Under the pieces are notes generated by a model. It was given only the letters and a program-made list of their open reading frames with translations. It did not search any database and was not told where the DNA came from. Made by a program: the position numbers and the translations under genes. DNA of 45,923 nucleotides, from the NCBI RefSeq assembly GCF_015732285.1, contig NZ_WIQU01000030.1, positions 1 through 45,923 of the forward strand, written 5' to 3'. This DNA comes from Pectinatus frisingensis (lineage in GTDB: Bacteria; Bacillota; Negativicutes; Selenomonadales; Selenomonadaceae). Shown in pieces: positions 34,104 to 43,145 of the stretch; the stretch's first letter is position 1, and every line of letters begins with the position of its first letter.

Positions 34104-35020
34104 TGAATACAGCAATTGTCAGTGGGGCAAATGGTTTTGTAGGAAGCGCCGTAGTTAAATATCTGGCGTCACAAAATGTGAAAGTTATTGCTTTATGCAG
34201 GAAGGGCAGGGATAATAACGTTCCCAATACACCCTTGGTGAAAAAATTTAATATAGAATTGGGAAGCATAAAAGATATTGTAAATAAATTACCGCAAAGA
34301 AAATATGATATTTTTTATCATTTCGCGTGGGATGGCAGTGCTGGTGAGGCCAGAGCTGACACAAGACTACAACTGCAAAATGCCCAATGGACGGTGGAAG
34401 CACTTCAGGCAGCCCATGGATTGGGGTGTAAAAGATTTATATGTGCGGGTAGTATCATGGAACATGAGACAATGGCAGCTTGTTATACACAAGGGAATCG
34501 TCCTGGATTGGGATATATTTACGGTGGTGGTAAAGTTATTGCTCATATTATGTGTATGAGCGTAGCTGCAAAGCTTGGGATTGATTTAATTTGGCCAGAA
34601 ATAACAAATGCATATGGTGTTGGTGAAATAAGTCCACGAATGGTCAATACCACTATTCGTAAATGTATAAATAAAGAAACACCACAATTTACTGCCGGTA
34701 CGCAAAATTATGATTTTGTATATATAGATGATGTGGCGCGGGCATTTTATCTTATTGGGAAAAATGGTAAACCATTTCATGAGTATTTAATAGGCAGTTC
34801 TACCGCACGGCCATTAAAAGAATTTTTACTGGAAATGAAAAAATCAATAGCACCGGATTTGGTTTTTATGTTTGGAGATATACCATTTACGGGTACAAAT
34901 CTGCCTATAGAAAAATTTGATTGTACTAATACAGAAAAAGATACAGGATTTAAAGCTCAAATAAGCTTTGCCGAAGGCACAAGACGTACAATGGAATGGA
35001 TAAAGAAAGTAGGAAAATAA
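34103..35020 (+). CDS. NAD(P)-dependent epimerase/reductase acting on the CDP-4-keto sugar
   Basis: A 305-residue extended SDR protein. The cofactor motif is SGANGFVGSAVV, the catalytic pair is YGGGK (YxxxK) with CAGSIM before it, and the NYDFVYIDDVARAF segment is typical of 4-reductases such as CDP-abequose synthase (RfbJ). By position it should reduce the 4-keto group made by RfbG, after or without epimerisation. GTG start at 34103, overlapping the RfbG stop. Its exact product is unknown; it could also act as a 4-epimerase. Confidence 0.75.
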   Translation: MNTAIVSGANGFVGSAVVKYLASQNVKVIALCRKGRDNNVPNTPLVKKFNIELGSIKDIVNKLPQRKYDIFYHFAWDGSAGEARADTRLQLQNAQWTVEALQAAHGLGCKRFICAGSIMEHETMAACYTQGNRPGLGYIYGGGKVIAHIMCMSVAAKLGIDLIWPEITNAYGVGEISPRMVNTTIRKCINKETPQFTAGTQNYDFVYIDDVARAFYLIGKNGKPFHEYLIGSSTARPLKEFLLEMKKSIAPDLVFMFGDIPFTGTNLPIEKFDCTNTEKDTGFKAQISFAEGTRRTMEWIKKVGK

Positions 35021-35021
35021 T

Positions 35022-35597
35022 ATGATACAAAAATTTGAATTCAAACATACCCAAATAGATGGACTTATAGAAATAACTCCCTTTAATGCCGATGACATAA
35101 GAGGCTGCTTTACCAAAGATTACTCTAAAGAAGTTTTTGAACAAAATGGCATAAAATATGATTTAAAAGAAGTATTTTATACGACTTCTCACAAGGGAGT
35201 AATCAGGGCACTTCACTTTCAGAGGGAAAAACAGCAGCCTAAACTAGTTCGTTGTATATATGGACACGTATATGATGTTGTTGTGGATTTGAGAAAAAAC
35301 AGCCCGACATTTAAGGAATATTTGGGATTTGACCTCATAGGAGAAGAACATAACGAAATATTAGTACCCGCAGGATGTGCACATGGTTATTTGGTGTTGG
35401 AGCATTCAATAGTTTCCTATAAATGTTCAGAAAAATTTTATGGAGAATATGATGATGGGATACTTTGGAATGATAAAGATATCAATGTAAAATGGCCACT
35501 GGAAAAAGTTGGCGGTAAGGAAAAAGTTATATTAGCTGAAAAAGATAAAAATCTGCAAAGTTTTAATAAATTTATTGAAACTTATGGGGGATTCTAA
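35022..35597 (+). CDS. RmlC-like 4-keto-6-deoxysugar 3,5-epimerase
   Basis: A 191-residue cupin of the dTDP-4-dehydrorhamnose 3,5-epimerase family. Marks: RALHFQREKQQPKLVRCIYG (catalytic His in the HFQ motif), VYDVVVDLRKNSPTFKEYLG, VPAGCAHGYLVLE and DDGILWND. No RmlA, RmlB or RmlD gene is present, so its substrate is more likely the CDP-4-keto-6-deoxyglucose made by its neighbours than a dTDP sugar (inference). It may act at C3 and C5 or at C3 alone. The stop overlaps the 5' end of the following mutase reading frame. Confidence 0.85.
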   Translation: MIQKFEFKHTQIDGLIEITPFNADDIRGCFTKDYSKEVFEQNGIKYDLKEVFYTTSHKGVIRALHFQREKQQPKLVRCIYGHVYDVVVDLRKNSPTFKEYLGFDLIGEEHNEILVPAGCAHGYLVLEHSIVSYKCSEKFYGEYDDGILWNDKDINVKWPLEKVGGKEKVILAEKDKNLQSFNKFIETYGGF

Positions 35598-35598
35598 G

Positions 35599-36744
35599 TT
35601 GGATTGTCTTATAATCGGTTGTGGAATAACTGGAGCTGTTATAGCAAGAAATATGGCAGAAAAAGGCTGCCATGTAACTATATGGGACAGGCGCAGCCAT
35701 ATTGGAGGTAACATGTATGATTTTATTGATAATCATGGTATCTTAATACATAGATATGGACCGCATACATTCCATACGAAAAAAAAAGCAATATATGAAT
35801 ATATTAGTAAATATGCTGACTGGCAGCCATATGAATTAAGATGTATGGCTAAAATAAATGGTAAATTTACACCTACACCATTTAATTTTCAAACAATAGA
35901 CGATTTTTATACAATGGCAGGGGCAAAAAAATTAAAAAAAATAATAAAAAGTGAATTCAAAGAAAAAATGACAGCTACTGTATTGGAAGTAATGGGACAT
36001 GAGAATGAAAGTATAAAGAAATATGGTGAATTTCTATTTGAAAATGATTATAGTCTTTATACAGCAAAACAATGGGGAATTTCTCCAGACAAGGTGGACC
36101 CTAGCATTTTGAAACGTGTTCCACTACGATTTTCATATGAAACAGGATATTTTGATGATAGGTATCAGGTAATGCCACAAATTTCTTATACAAAATTTTT
36201 TGAAAAAATACTTGATCACGAAAATATAGATATTAGATTAAATAAGGAAGCGATGGGGCATTTGCTGATAGATGAAGAAAGACACAAAGTATTACTGGAT
36301 GGAGAAATTTGTAATATACCAGTTATATATACTGGGGCTTTAGATGAGCTTTTTAAAATAGATGAAGGTCCGTTGCCTTATCGTTCACTGGAATTTAAAT
36401 GGAAATATGAAGAAACAGACAGTAAACAGCCTGCTCCAGTAGTGGCTTATCCGCAGGAAAAAGATTTCACACGAATAACGGAATATAAAAAATTGCCAGT
36501 TCAGGATGTAAAAGGCACGACATATGCAATTGAATACCCAAAAGCGTATAGGTATGGTGCTGGAAATGAACCATATTATCCAGTCCTGACGAGGGAAAGT
36601 AATGAACTTTACTCAAAGTATAAAAATAGGGCAGATAAGATAAAGAACTTATATTACTGTGGCAGGTTAGCAGATTTTAAGTATTATAATATGGATCAGG
36701 CTTTGGAACGTGCTTTGGTAATATACAAACATATAATGCTATAA
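35599..36744 (+). CDS. Second UDP-galactopyranose mutase-like enzyme (candidate CDP-deoxyhexopyranose mutase)
   Basis: A 381-residue FAD mutase of the Glf family: CLIIGCGITGAVIARNMAEKG...WDRRSHIGGNMYD, RYGPHTFHTKKK, AKQWG, RVPLRFSYETGYFDDRYQ and YYCGRLADFKYYNMDQALERAL. It is clearly diverged from the glf at 25928 (for example NGKFTPTPFNF against KKELYNLPFNM near the substrate). I place the start at TTG 35599, with GGGGGA eight bases upstream, giving (M)DCLIIGCGITG; an in-frame ATG at 35584 gives a longer end. It ends the CDP-sugar sub-operon, so it may interconvert a CDP-6-deoxyhexose between pyranose and furanose, as Fcf2 does for dTDP-fucose. A second UDP-Gal mutase is the alternative. Confidence 0.85.
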   Translation: MDCLIIGCGITGAVIARNMAEKGCHVTIWDRRSHIGGNMYDFIDNHGILIHRYGPHTFHTKKKAIYEYISKYADWQPYELRCMAKINGKFTPTPFNFQTIDDFYTMAGAKKLKKIIKSEFKEKMTATVLEVMGHENESIKKYGEFLFENDYSLYTAKQWGISPDKVDPSILKRVPLRFSYETGYFDDRYQVMPQISYTKFFEKILDHENIDIRLNKEAMGHLLIDEERHKVLLDGEICNIPVIYTGALDELFKIDEGPLPYRSLEFKWKYEETDSKQPAPVVAYPQEKDFTRITEYKKLPVQDVKGTTYAIEYPKAYRYGAGNEPYYPVLTRESNELYSKYKNRADKIKNLYYCGRLADFKYYNMDQALERALVIYKHIML

Positions 36745-36960
36745 TTGCAGTGATTTGTCATGTTTATAAATTGTATTTTATAATGGATAGAGTATAATTA
36801 AGTTCGCAAAAGCAAAAATGGGAAAAGCCATCAAAGTTTCGAAAAGGTAAGTGTCCAGCAAACCAGCAAGAAATGAAAAATCGATGCCTTACAAAAATTC
36901 TACTGTATTTTTTGAGAAAATGTTATGAAATTTGTGTAAGATGAAGATTCAGTGCGATTC

Positions 36961-37062
36961 ATGCTCAAGTGGTTCTGTGAACGTCTAATGGGAGCTGAAG
37001 TGGAAAGCAAGCTTTGTATCGAAAAATCAGAACGGAGTGACGAACAGCAGGGATAGCAATCA
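36961..37062 (+). pseudogene. Remnant of an IS256-family (Mutator) transposase
   Basis: Translation from 36961 gives MLKWFCERLMGAEVES, then KLCIEKSERSDEQQG, a stop, and QSGY. This matches the N-terminal region of Mutator-type transposases (LMEAELDxHLGYEKxERSD...RNGY). In-frame stops and loss of the remaining ~300 codons show it is dead. No inverted ends were recognised. Confidence 0.6.
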
Positions 37063-37339
37063 GGTTATTGAGTTTGCTGGAACGATTAGATAGAGAATTT
37101 GGTGCCAGATTGGAATTGTTAGAATTTTTCCAGTATGGATTTCTACGTCTGGTTTGTTATAAGCTATCTAACTGAGTAGAGTAAAGATTGGTTTAGGAGG
37201 CATTCTTATATTAACTTCCAGATTATTATGGAGCTTCAACTACAATTATCAAAGATTACTTGATTTGATTCGGAAGTTGATGGTTTTTGTGAACCTTGCT
37301 TGACATTATCCAATGCAGCTAAGCAGGAATATAAAGATG

Positions 37340-37375
37340 CGTGTCAAATATTTTATTGTGCAGATATTTGACACG
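37340..37375 (+). terminator. 12-bp inverted repeat before the YheO-like gene
   Basis: CGTGTCAAATAT (37340-37351) and ATATTTGACACG (37364-37375) pair perfectly across a 12-base loop; TATTTCTAT follows. It could be a terminator for upstream transcription or an operator for the regulator whose start lies 36 bp further on. Which of these it is cannot be told. Confidence 0.45.
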
Positions 37376-37411
37376 TATTTCTATAAGGAATGTTTTGTGT
37401 AGGTCAGATTA

Positions 37412-38095
37412 GTGGGGAAAGAGGTTATGTGCGTGAGAGGTTTAAGGCAATATATCACGTTGGTTGATTTCCTTGGCAAAGCATTAGGTAATAGATATGA
37501 AGTAGTACTTCATGATTTAACAGTTCCGGAAAAGTCTATTATAGCAATAGCCAATGGCAATATAAGCGGGCGCAGAGTCGGAGGCCCGATCACTGATTTA
37601 TTACTTAAAATTTTGAAAAAAGGTAAAAAAGAACATACAGTTTTTATAGCGAATTATAAGGGGAGAACAGGTAATAAGGTATGCCGTTCATCAAGTTATT
37701 TTATCTATAATGAGTTAAAAAAGATAATCGGCGTACTTTGTATAAATGTTGATATCACACCATTGATAGATTTTAAAAAAGTTATTGATGATGAAGTATT
37801 TTTTGTAAATTATGATAATAAAAAAAGTTTAAAAGATGACATAATGGAAAATTTGGAAGGTTCAGTAGATGACTTGATCAAAAATATGATAGCTTCAAGG
37901 TTTGAAGAATATGCGCATATGAGCGTCAGGATGTCATTTGATGATCGCTTGAATTTGGTCAGCAATTTATACAATGACGGATTTTTTTTATTGCGCGGCA
38001 GTGTCAGTGCACTGGCAGAAAAACTTGATGTATCGGAGCCGACACTTTATAGGTACCTGAATCGTGCCAAACGTCGCATGGATAATAAGCTGTAA
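37412..38095 (+). CDS. YheO/DauR-like PAS-HTH transcriptional regulator
   Basis: A 227-residue regulator. The N-terminal YheO-type PAS-like domain (about 10-125) has YEVVLHDL, GNISGRRVGGPITDL and GVLCINVD; the C-terminal HTH_22 domain (about 165-222) has RGSVSALAEKLDVSEPTLYRYL. Relatives such as DauR control amino-acid metabolism genes. The start is uncertain: GTG 37412, ATG 37427, or GTG 37433, which has the best-spaced AGAGGT. No target operon is adjacent; the following gene is an IS-disrupted DUF1847 gene. Confidence 0.85.
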   Translation: MGKEVMCVRGLRQYITLVDFLGKALGNRYEVVLHDLTVPEKSIIAIANGNISGRRVGGPITDLLLKILKKGKKEHTVFIANYKGRTGNKVCRSSSYFIYNELKKIIGVLCINVDITPLIDFKKVIDDEVFFVNYDNKKSLKDDIMENLEGSVDDLIKNMIASRFEEYAHMSVRMSFDDRLNLVSNLYNDGFFLLRGSVSALAEKLDVSEPTLYRYLNRAKRRMDNKL

Positions 38096-38495
38096 TTTTT
38101 GTTTAAGGTAACAGATAAAATATTATTGCGTAATATAAGTCTATATAAAAGTACAGTAGGGGCGCTGATCGGTCAATATCAATGTCTTTTTTTATTGCCT
38201 TATTGTAATTGCTGGATATTTGTATAACCAAGAGAGTAAATGTACAAAAGTCGATCTGGAAACTGCCCATAATGCGTATAATGAAAAAGAACTGCAAATT
38301 ATGCGTTCAGCAGCTTATGTAGAAGGAACCTTGAATATTCCAAAGCCAAAAGGCCATCGGTCCGGTTAACTCCAGCCATCTATCCTGGATTTTAGAGCCA
38401 TAGTTCCGGATAATGTCGGCCATTTTACCTATTTCGCTGTACAATAAAATCATACACGAATTTTGTGTAAATATATTGTACAGGAGGTCATTTTT

Positions 38496-40055
38496 ATGAC
38501 CCAGTATCGTGAAATTCTTCGGCTTCACTCTCAAGGTATCAGTCAACGTAGCATTGCACGTAGTTGCCAGTGCTCTCGTGATCGAGTTTCTCAAGTAATC
38601 ACCAAAGCGGCAACTTCGAAAATATGCTGGCCCTTAGATCCAAAGATAACCGATCCTGACCTTGAACAATTACTATTTCCCAAAAACATATCCCGCAAAT
38701 CATCTCGTCGATATCCAGATTATGCATACATCGACAAAGAAATGATGCGTAATGGCGTAACCTTGAAGCTTCTCTGGAAAGAATTCTGTGAAGAATGTCA
38801 TCAAGCGCAAGCGCTGCCATTAATGTATTCTCAATTCTGTTTTCATTACAGAGAATTTGTTGAAAAAAAACGTGCAACCATGCATATTCCAAGAAAACCA
38901 GGCGAACAAATCGAAGTTGACTGGGCTGGAAATCCGGCACGTGTCGTCGATAGAGATACGGGTGAATTTATTCCAGCTTATATTTTTGTCGGTGTGCTTC
39001 CTTTCAGCATGTATGCTTATGCAGAAGCTTTTCCTTCAACTGATATGGAAAGTTGGATTACTGCACATAATCATATGTATCGGTTTTTCGGTGGAGCAGC
39101 CCGAATGCTGATTCCAGATAATTTAAAAACGGGTGTTGATCGCAGTAACTGGTATACTCTGCAAATCAACAGAACCTACCATGAATTAGCTGAGCATTTC
39201 AATACCGCTGTAATCCCTGCTCGTGTCAGAAAGCCGAAGGATAAACCAAGCGTCGAAGGTACGGTGGGTAATTTATCTACTTGGATTACTGCCGTGCTAC
39301 GCAATCAGAAATTTTTTTCTTTTACAGAACTAAATAACGAAATACGGCTGCGTCTAGATGCCTTCAATCAAAAACCTTTTCAAAAAAGAGAAAGCTGTCG
39401 GTTGAGCGTATTCCTTGATGAAGAAAAATCCTTTCTACTGCCATTACCAGCGAAACCATATGAACTTGCACAATGGAAGCAAGCCACCGTACAAGCAAAC
39501 TATCATATTGCTATAGAAAAACGATTTTACTCTGTACCTTATGAATACATCAAGCAAAAAGTGGATGTTCGCGTAACAAAAGATATGATCGAAGTGTTTT
39601 ATCATGACAATCGTATTTGTTCCCATAGACGTTTACATGGCCGTATCGGTCAATACAGCACCGTAGAAGCACATATGCCGGAAGATCATCAGAAATACTT
39701 CAACTGGAACAAAGAAAATTTTATCAACTGGGCCGAAAAAATTGGAACACATACAGCTACTGCTGTTAAATCCATTCTGAATTCTTTTAAAGTAGAACAG
39801 CAGGGATATAAAAGTTGTATGGGGCTTTTGAAACTGGCAGATAAATATTCACTAGTACGTCTGGAAGACGCTTGTGAAAAGGCACTGACTTATACACCGA
39901 GGCCAAGCTACAAGATGATCCATAACATCCTTGTAACAGGACAGGATAAGATCCCTGCATCGACCAAAACGAAGGAATCGGCTTCTACTGAAGAATCCTA
40001 TGCCTTTGTCCGCGGTGCCGCCTATTATGGAGGTAAGCATCATGATGACAAATGA
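38496..40055 (+). CDS. istA: IS21-family transposase IstA (copy A)
   Basis: A 519-residue DDE transposase. An N-terminal HTH (GISQRSIARSCQCSRDRVSQVI, residues about 14-36) is followed by the rve integrase core, beginning around PGEQIEVDWAGNPARVVD (first Asp in VDWAG) with LIPDNLKTGVD and the KPSVEGTVGNLS segment with the Glu. GGAGGTCATTTTT precedes the ATG; an in-frame ATG 33 bases earlier has no such site. The gene looks intact. It overlaps istB by 14 bases. Confidence 0.93.
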   Translation: MTQYREILRLHSQGISQRSIARSCQCSRDRVSQVITKAATSKICWPLDPKITDPDLEQLLFPKNISRKSSRRYPDYAYIDKEMMRNGVTLKLLWKEFCEECHQAQALPLMYSQFCFHYREFVEKKRATMHIPRKPGEQIEVDWAGNPARVVDRDTGEFIPAYIFVGVLPFSMYAYAEAFPSTDMESWITAHNHMYRFFGGAARMLIPDNLKTGVDRSNWYTLQINRTYHELAEHFNTAVIPARVRKPKDKPSVEGTVGNLSTWITAVLRNQKFFSFTELNNEIRLRLDAFNQKPFQKRESCRLSVFLDEEKSFLLPLPAKPYELAQWKQATVQANYHIAIEKRFYSVPYEYIKQKVDVRVTKDMIEVFYHDNRICSHRRLHGRIGQYSTVEAHMPEDHQKYFNWNKENFINWAEKIGTHTATAVKSILNSFKVEQQGYKSCMGLLKLADKYSLVRLEDACEKALTYTPRPSYKMIHNILVTGQDKIPASTKTKESASTEESYAFVRGAAYYGGKHHDDK

Positions 40056-40812
40056 TGCGACAATCAACAAACTGATTGAAATGCGTATGTCGACAATGGC
40101 AGATGCATACCGGATTCAAATGCAGGACAATTCAATGGAAAGTTTTTCTTTTACTGATCGTTTTGCCATGCTTGTCGATACAGAGTATACAAGCCGCAAA
40201 AATAATCGTTTACATCGGCTCATCCGACATGCAGAATTTGATCAACCCGAGGCCTTTATAGCAGATATTAACTATCAGTCCGGGAGAAAACTGGATAAAA
40301 AGCTTTTCGAAAGGCTTTCTTCCTGTGACTATATTAATGACAGACACAATATCATTATTTTGGGTTCCACAGGTTCAGGGAAATCTTTTCTGGCTTGTGC
40401 CTTGGGAATGGAAGCTTGTAAACATTTTTACACCGTGAAATATATTCGCTTGCCAGAACTTTTGGCGGAATTAGCTCTCGCACGCGGTGAAGGAACCTTC
40501 AAGAAAGTGCTTAAGCAATATGCAAAATATAGTTTGCTCATTCTCGATGAATGGCTACTAACCTCGCTGGAAGAAACGGAAGCAAGGGACTTACTGGAAA
40601 TTGTCCATGCCCGACACAAAAAGGCTTCAACTATCTTTTGTTCACAATTTGCTCCGGCCGGATGGTGTAAGAAATTCAGTGAAGCAACGATTGCCGATGC
40701 TATACTAGATCGCATCGTTCATGATTCATATACGATAGAAATAGACTATATCGATTCAGAACATAACAAATCCATGCGAGAAATTTATGGTTTAAACGAT
40801 AAAACAGAATAA
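40042..40812 (+). CDS. istB: IS21-family helper ATPase IstB (copy A)
   Basis: A 256-residue AAA+ ATPase that assists IstA in target capture. Walker A is LGSTGSGKSFLA (about residue 110) and Walker B LLILDEWLL; the C-terminal IADAILDRIVHDSY motif is typical. GGAGGT lies just before a double ATG (40042 and 40045). Appears intact. Confidence 0.93.
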   Translation: MMTNDATINKLIEMRMSTMADAYRIQMQDNSMESFSFTDRFAMLVDTEYTSRKNNRLHRLIRHAEFDQPEAFIADINYQSGRKLDKKLFERLSSCDYINDRHNIIILGSTGSGKSFLACALGMEACKHFYTVKYIRLPELLAELALARGEGTFKKVLKQYAKYSLLILDEWLLTSLEETEARDLLEIVHARHKKASTIFCSQFAPAGWCKKFSEATIADAILDRIVHDSYTIEIDYIDSEHNKSMREIYGLNDKTE

Positions 40813-41020
40813 AGATTAAAACGGTTGCCTTTATCCGGAACTATGGCCTTTAAGTTCCGGAAGGGTGGCCAAAACTAAACGGTCTACTGGCCCTTAAGAG
40901 CCGAAATACTCAGGAACCTTTTATAGCAATATTACCCGGTTGCGTTTGTCAATTCAAAAGTGAGCCACGCGCTAGCTTAAAAGTGAGCCACATAACGCTA
41001 GCTTGAAAATGAGCCAGCTA

Positions 41021-41776
41021 CTACAGTCGTTGAGCTTTTAAGGTCTGGTCAAGACGGTAAGATTCGCCATTCATATCTAAAACATAGGATTTGAATGTCA
41101 ACCGATCTACCAGAGCGGCTACCATGGCCGTATTCTCAAATAACTCCGTCCATTGAGAAAATGCTAAATTCGTCGTAACAATGATGCTGCCGCGCTCACT
41201 ACGGTCGGAAACCACTTTGAATAACAGCTCTGACTGGAATCTGTCAAAACTCACATAACTCATTTCATCCAGAATAAGCAAGGATGCCTGACGAATCCGT
41301 TTTTCTAGCTTACCAAGGCTATAGTGATCTTTCGCTTCAGCCAACTCCGTAGACAGAGTGGCCGCATTCTTAAACAACACGCTCATGCCTAGAGCACAGG
41401 CTTTCAGCCCAATCCCTATGGCCATATGCGTTTTTCCTCGGCCGGGATTGCCAATCATGACCACATTCTTCTTCTCACCGATGAAGCGGCAGCTGGCAAG
41501 CTCATTGACAAATACGTTGGAAATCTGGCCACCATAACGGGATAACTCTAGTTCTTCCAATGTTTTGGTATAGGGAAAGCCAGCGGTTTTTAGCCGTTTG
41601 CGGTTTTGGTTTTCTTGCCGCTGAATGCTTTCTGCTTTCATTAATTCCAGCAAGAGTTCATCAAACCTAGCATGAGAACTCGCTCGCCTCAACACATCCG
41701 AGTACTTTGTAAAAGTAGGCAATTTTAACTGTCTGGCATATAGCTGTATCTGTTCGCGGATAGGATCAATGTCCAT
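41021..41776 (-). CDS. istB: IS21-family helper ATPase IstB (copy B)
   Basis: A 251-residue AAA+ ATPase with Walker A IGNPGRGKTHMA (about residue 107) and Walker B LLILDEMSYV; ALVDRLTFKSYVLDM closes the domain. Its start overlaps the istA end by 11 bases, so translation is coupled. It is a typical IstB and only distantly like that of copy A. Confidence 0.94.
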   Translation of the reverse strand: MDIDPIREQIQLYARQLKLPTFTKYSDVLRRASSHARFDELLLELMKAESIQRQENQNRKRLKTAGFPYTKTLEELELSRYGGQISNVFVNELASCRFIGEKKNVVMIGNPGRGKTHMAIGIGLKACALGMSVLFKNAATLSTELAEAKDHYSLGKLEKRIRQASLLILDEMSYVSFDRFQSELLFKVVSDRSERGSIIVTTNLAFSQWTELFENTAMVAALVDRLTFKSYVLDMNGESYRLDQTLKAQRL

Positions 41777-43145
41777 AAGCGATCACCTGTTTCCCGCCGC
41801 CAAGCAAATCGTATCTTTTCAGGTCCACAGATTGTACCAGAACTACATCCGTAATGACGGGAACTTCCTGTTGGGGAAGATTGCAATGCTGACGCAAAAT
41901 GCGCATCATTTCGTGGGGATCGTTGGCATGGGTTCGAAGCTCTTTAAAAACGTCTTCCGGCAGGTTTTGCCGTACGGGAGCAGCATTGAGGATCGCTCGC
42001 CCCCGCTGTTCCAGTAGCGGGAGGTAGTGTTCTAACTTGTATATCGACTGATGTTTTCCCAAGCAACGTTCATGAGAAGCAATCAGCTTGCCACCTAAAT
42101 ATACTTTTACTGTTTGCGCATATCCCTTCACTCCGACAGTGCGCCCCACATAGTCAACCGGGACTGAGTAATCGTTGGTGTTGAAACGAATTGTGGACAG
42201 TGATGTTACTCGAACACTGCTACATTTGGCTGTTTCAAAGGGATAGAGAGGAAGGGGTCTGAGAGCGGCTTGTTCTTCCTGCAAAAGGTCTCTTACAAGG
42301 GCGCTTTTACCTTGAATTTGGTGATCACCATAATTTTTACACCGATCCGCTAGGCGGGAATTTAATTCCGAAAGAGCAAAAACTCGTGGGATTGGGACCA
42401 AAATATTGCGACGAGCCCAGCCTACAAGCCCTTCCACCAGCCCTTTTTCATGGCCTTCTGCTGGATTGCAAAACAGAGCATCAAAACCGTAATGGGCACT
42501 TAGCGCCGTATAGCCGGCTTGCTTTTTCGCATGAGCGCCAAAGCCATCTTTCACTGCCACTTTTCCGTTATCGAAGATGACTTTCTCCGGAATACCGCCG
42601 ATCTGTGCAAATGTTCTTACGAAGGCGTCAAGAAAACTTTCCTCGTTCTGGCGGCGATAAGCCAACACTATTGGCATGCAACTAAAACATAGTCGAGCAC
42701 AGAACAGATGGATCGTTTGTTTAACGCCATTTATGTATACGACTGCCTCGCCCCAATCAACCTGAAGTGCTTCTCCCGGTGAGAAAGCCAGCGGAATGAA
42801 AGCATTGGAAACAGTTTTCTTCAATTCACGTACTTTCCCGCGCACAGTAGATTCTCCACCGGTAAACCCGCGTTCCGCTACTAGGCGATCATAAATTCGC
42901 TTAGCGGTGTGATGTTGCTTATGAACATTCTGAATCTCATCTTCTGCCAGACATTGCTGAATAAAAGTGACGACTTCGGCCGTTAATGCCACGGGGGCAC
43001 GCTCTGTTATCTTGCGCTCCCATGGCACTGCGGCTCCAGTGCAGTACTTTGCCACTGTGTTTCTGGATAGATGGAGTGCTCGGGCAATGCTGCGCTGGCT
43101 TTCACCTCTCAGGTATCTCTGGCGTATTTCTTTGTAGTCCTTCAC
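41766..43145 (-). CDS. istA: IS21-family transposase IstA (copy B)
   Basis: A DDE transposase of about 459 residues. It has an HTH near the N-terminus (GESQRSIARALHLSRNTVAKY), the core starting at GEALQVDWGEAVVYI, then KVIFDNGKVAV and the NPAEGHEKGLVEGLVGWARRN segment with the catalytic Glu. I place the start at GTG 43145, with GAGGTGG eight bases upstream; the frame is open to an ATG at 43214, but that lies within the terminal repeats. Intact. Confidence 0.92.
   Translation of the reverse strand: MKDYKEIRQRYLRGESQRSIARALHLSRNTVAKYCTGAAVPWERKITERAPVALTAEVVTFIQQCLAEDEIQNVHKQHHTAKRIYDRLVAERGFTGGESTVRGKVRELKKTVSNAFIPLAFSPGEALQVDWGEAVVYINGVKQTIHLFCARLCFSCMPIVLAYRRQNEESFLDAFVRTFAQIGGIPEKVIFDNGKVAVKDGFGAHAKKQAGYTALSAHYGFDALFCNPAEGHEKGLVEGLVGWARRNILVPIPRVFALSELNSRLADRCKNYGDHQIQGKSALVRDLLQEEQAALRPLPLYPFETAKCSSVRVTSLSTIRFNTNDYSVPVDYVGRTVGVKGYAQTVKVYLGGKLIASHERCLGKHQSIYKLEHYLPLLEQRGRAILNAAPVRQNLPEDVFKELRTHANDPHEMMRILRQHCNLPQQEVPVITDVVLVQSVDLKRYDLLGGGKQVIAYGH

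Larger units (their letters stand above)
36745..37411. other. Degenerate intergenic region after the O-antigen locus
   Basis: A 667-bp region without an intact gene. It contains an IS256-type transposase fragment (36961-37062) and a 12-bp perfect inverted repeat at 37340-37375. The remaining parts look like eroded sequence with stops in all frames. This marks the downstream edge of the AT-rich O-antigen island. Confidence 0.5.
38333..40911 (+). mobile_element. IS21-family insertion sequence, copy A
   Basis: A 2579-bp element carrying istA and istB. It is flanked by the 9-bp direct repeat AGGAACCTT (38324-38332 and 40912-40920). Its ends align as imperfect inverted repeats over about 70 bp, including a perfect 16-bp core CCATAGTTCCGGATAA (38397-38412) with TTATCCGGAACTATGG (40831-40846). 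The TTCCGG word also recurs in the right end (40854-40860), as is usual for the multiple transposase sites of IS21. IS21 duplications are usually 4-8 bp, so part of the 9 bp may be chance. Confidence 0.85.

Noticed and set aside
32273-36744. A 3,6-dideoxyhexose (abequose/paratose/tyvelose) pathway
   Set aside because: No RfbH-type CDP-4-keto-6-deoxyglucose 3-dehydratase or its reductase is present in the window.
20066-36744. A Wzx/Wzy-dependent O-antigen locus
   Set aside because: No Wzx flippase or Wzz chain-length regulator was found; Wzm/Wzt are present instead.
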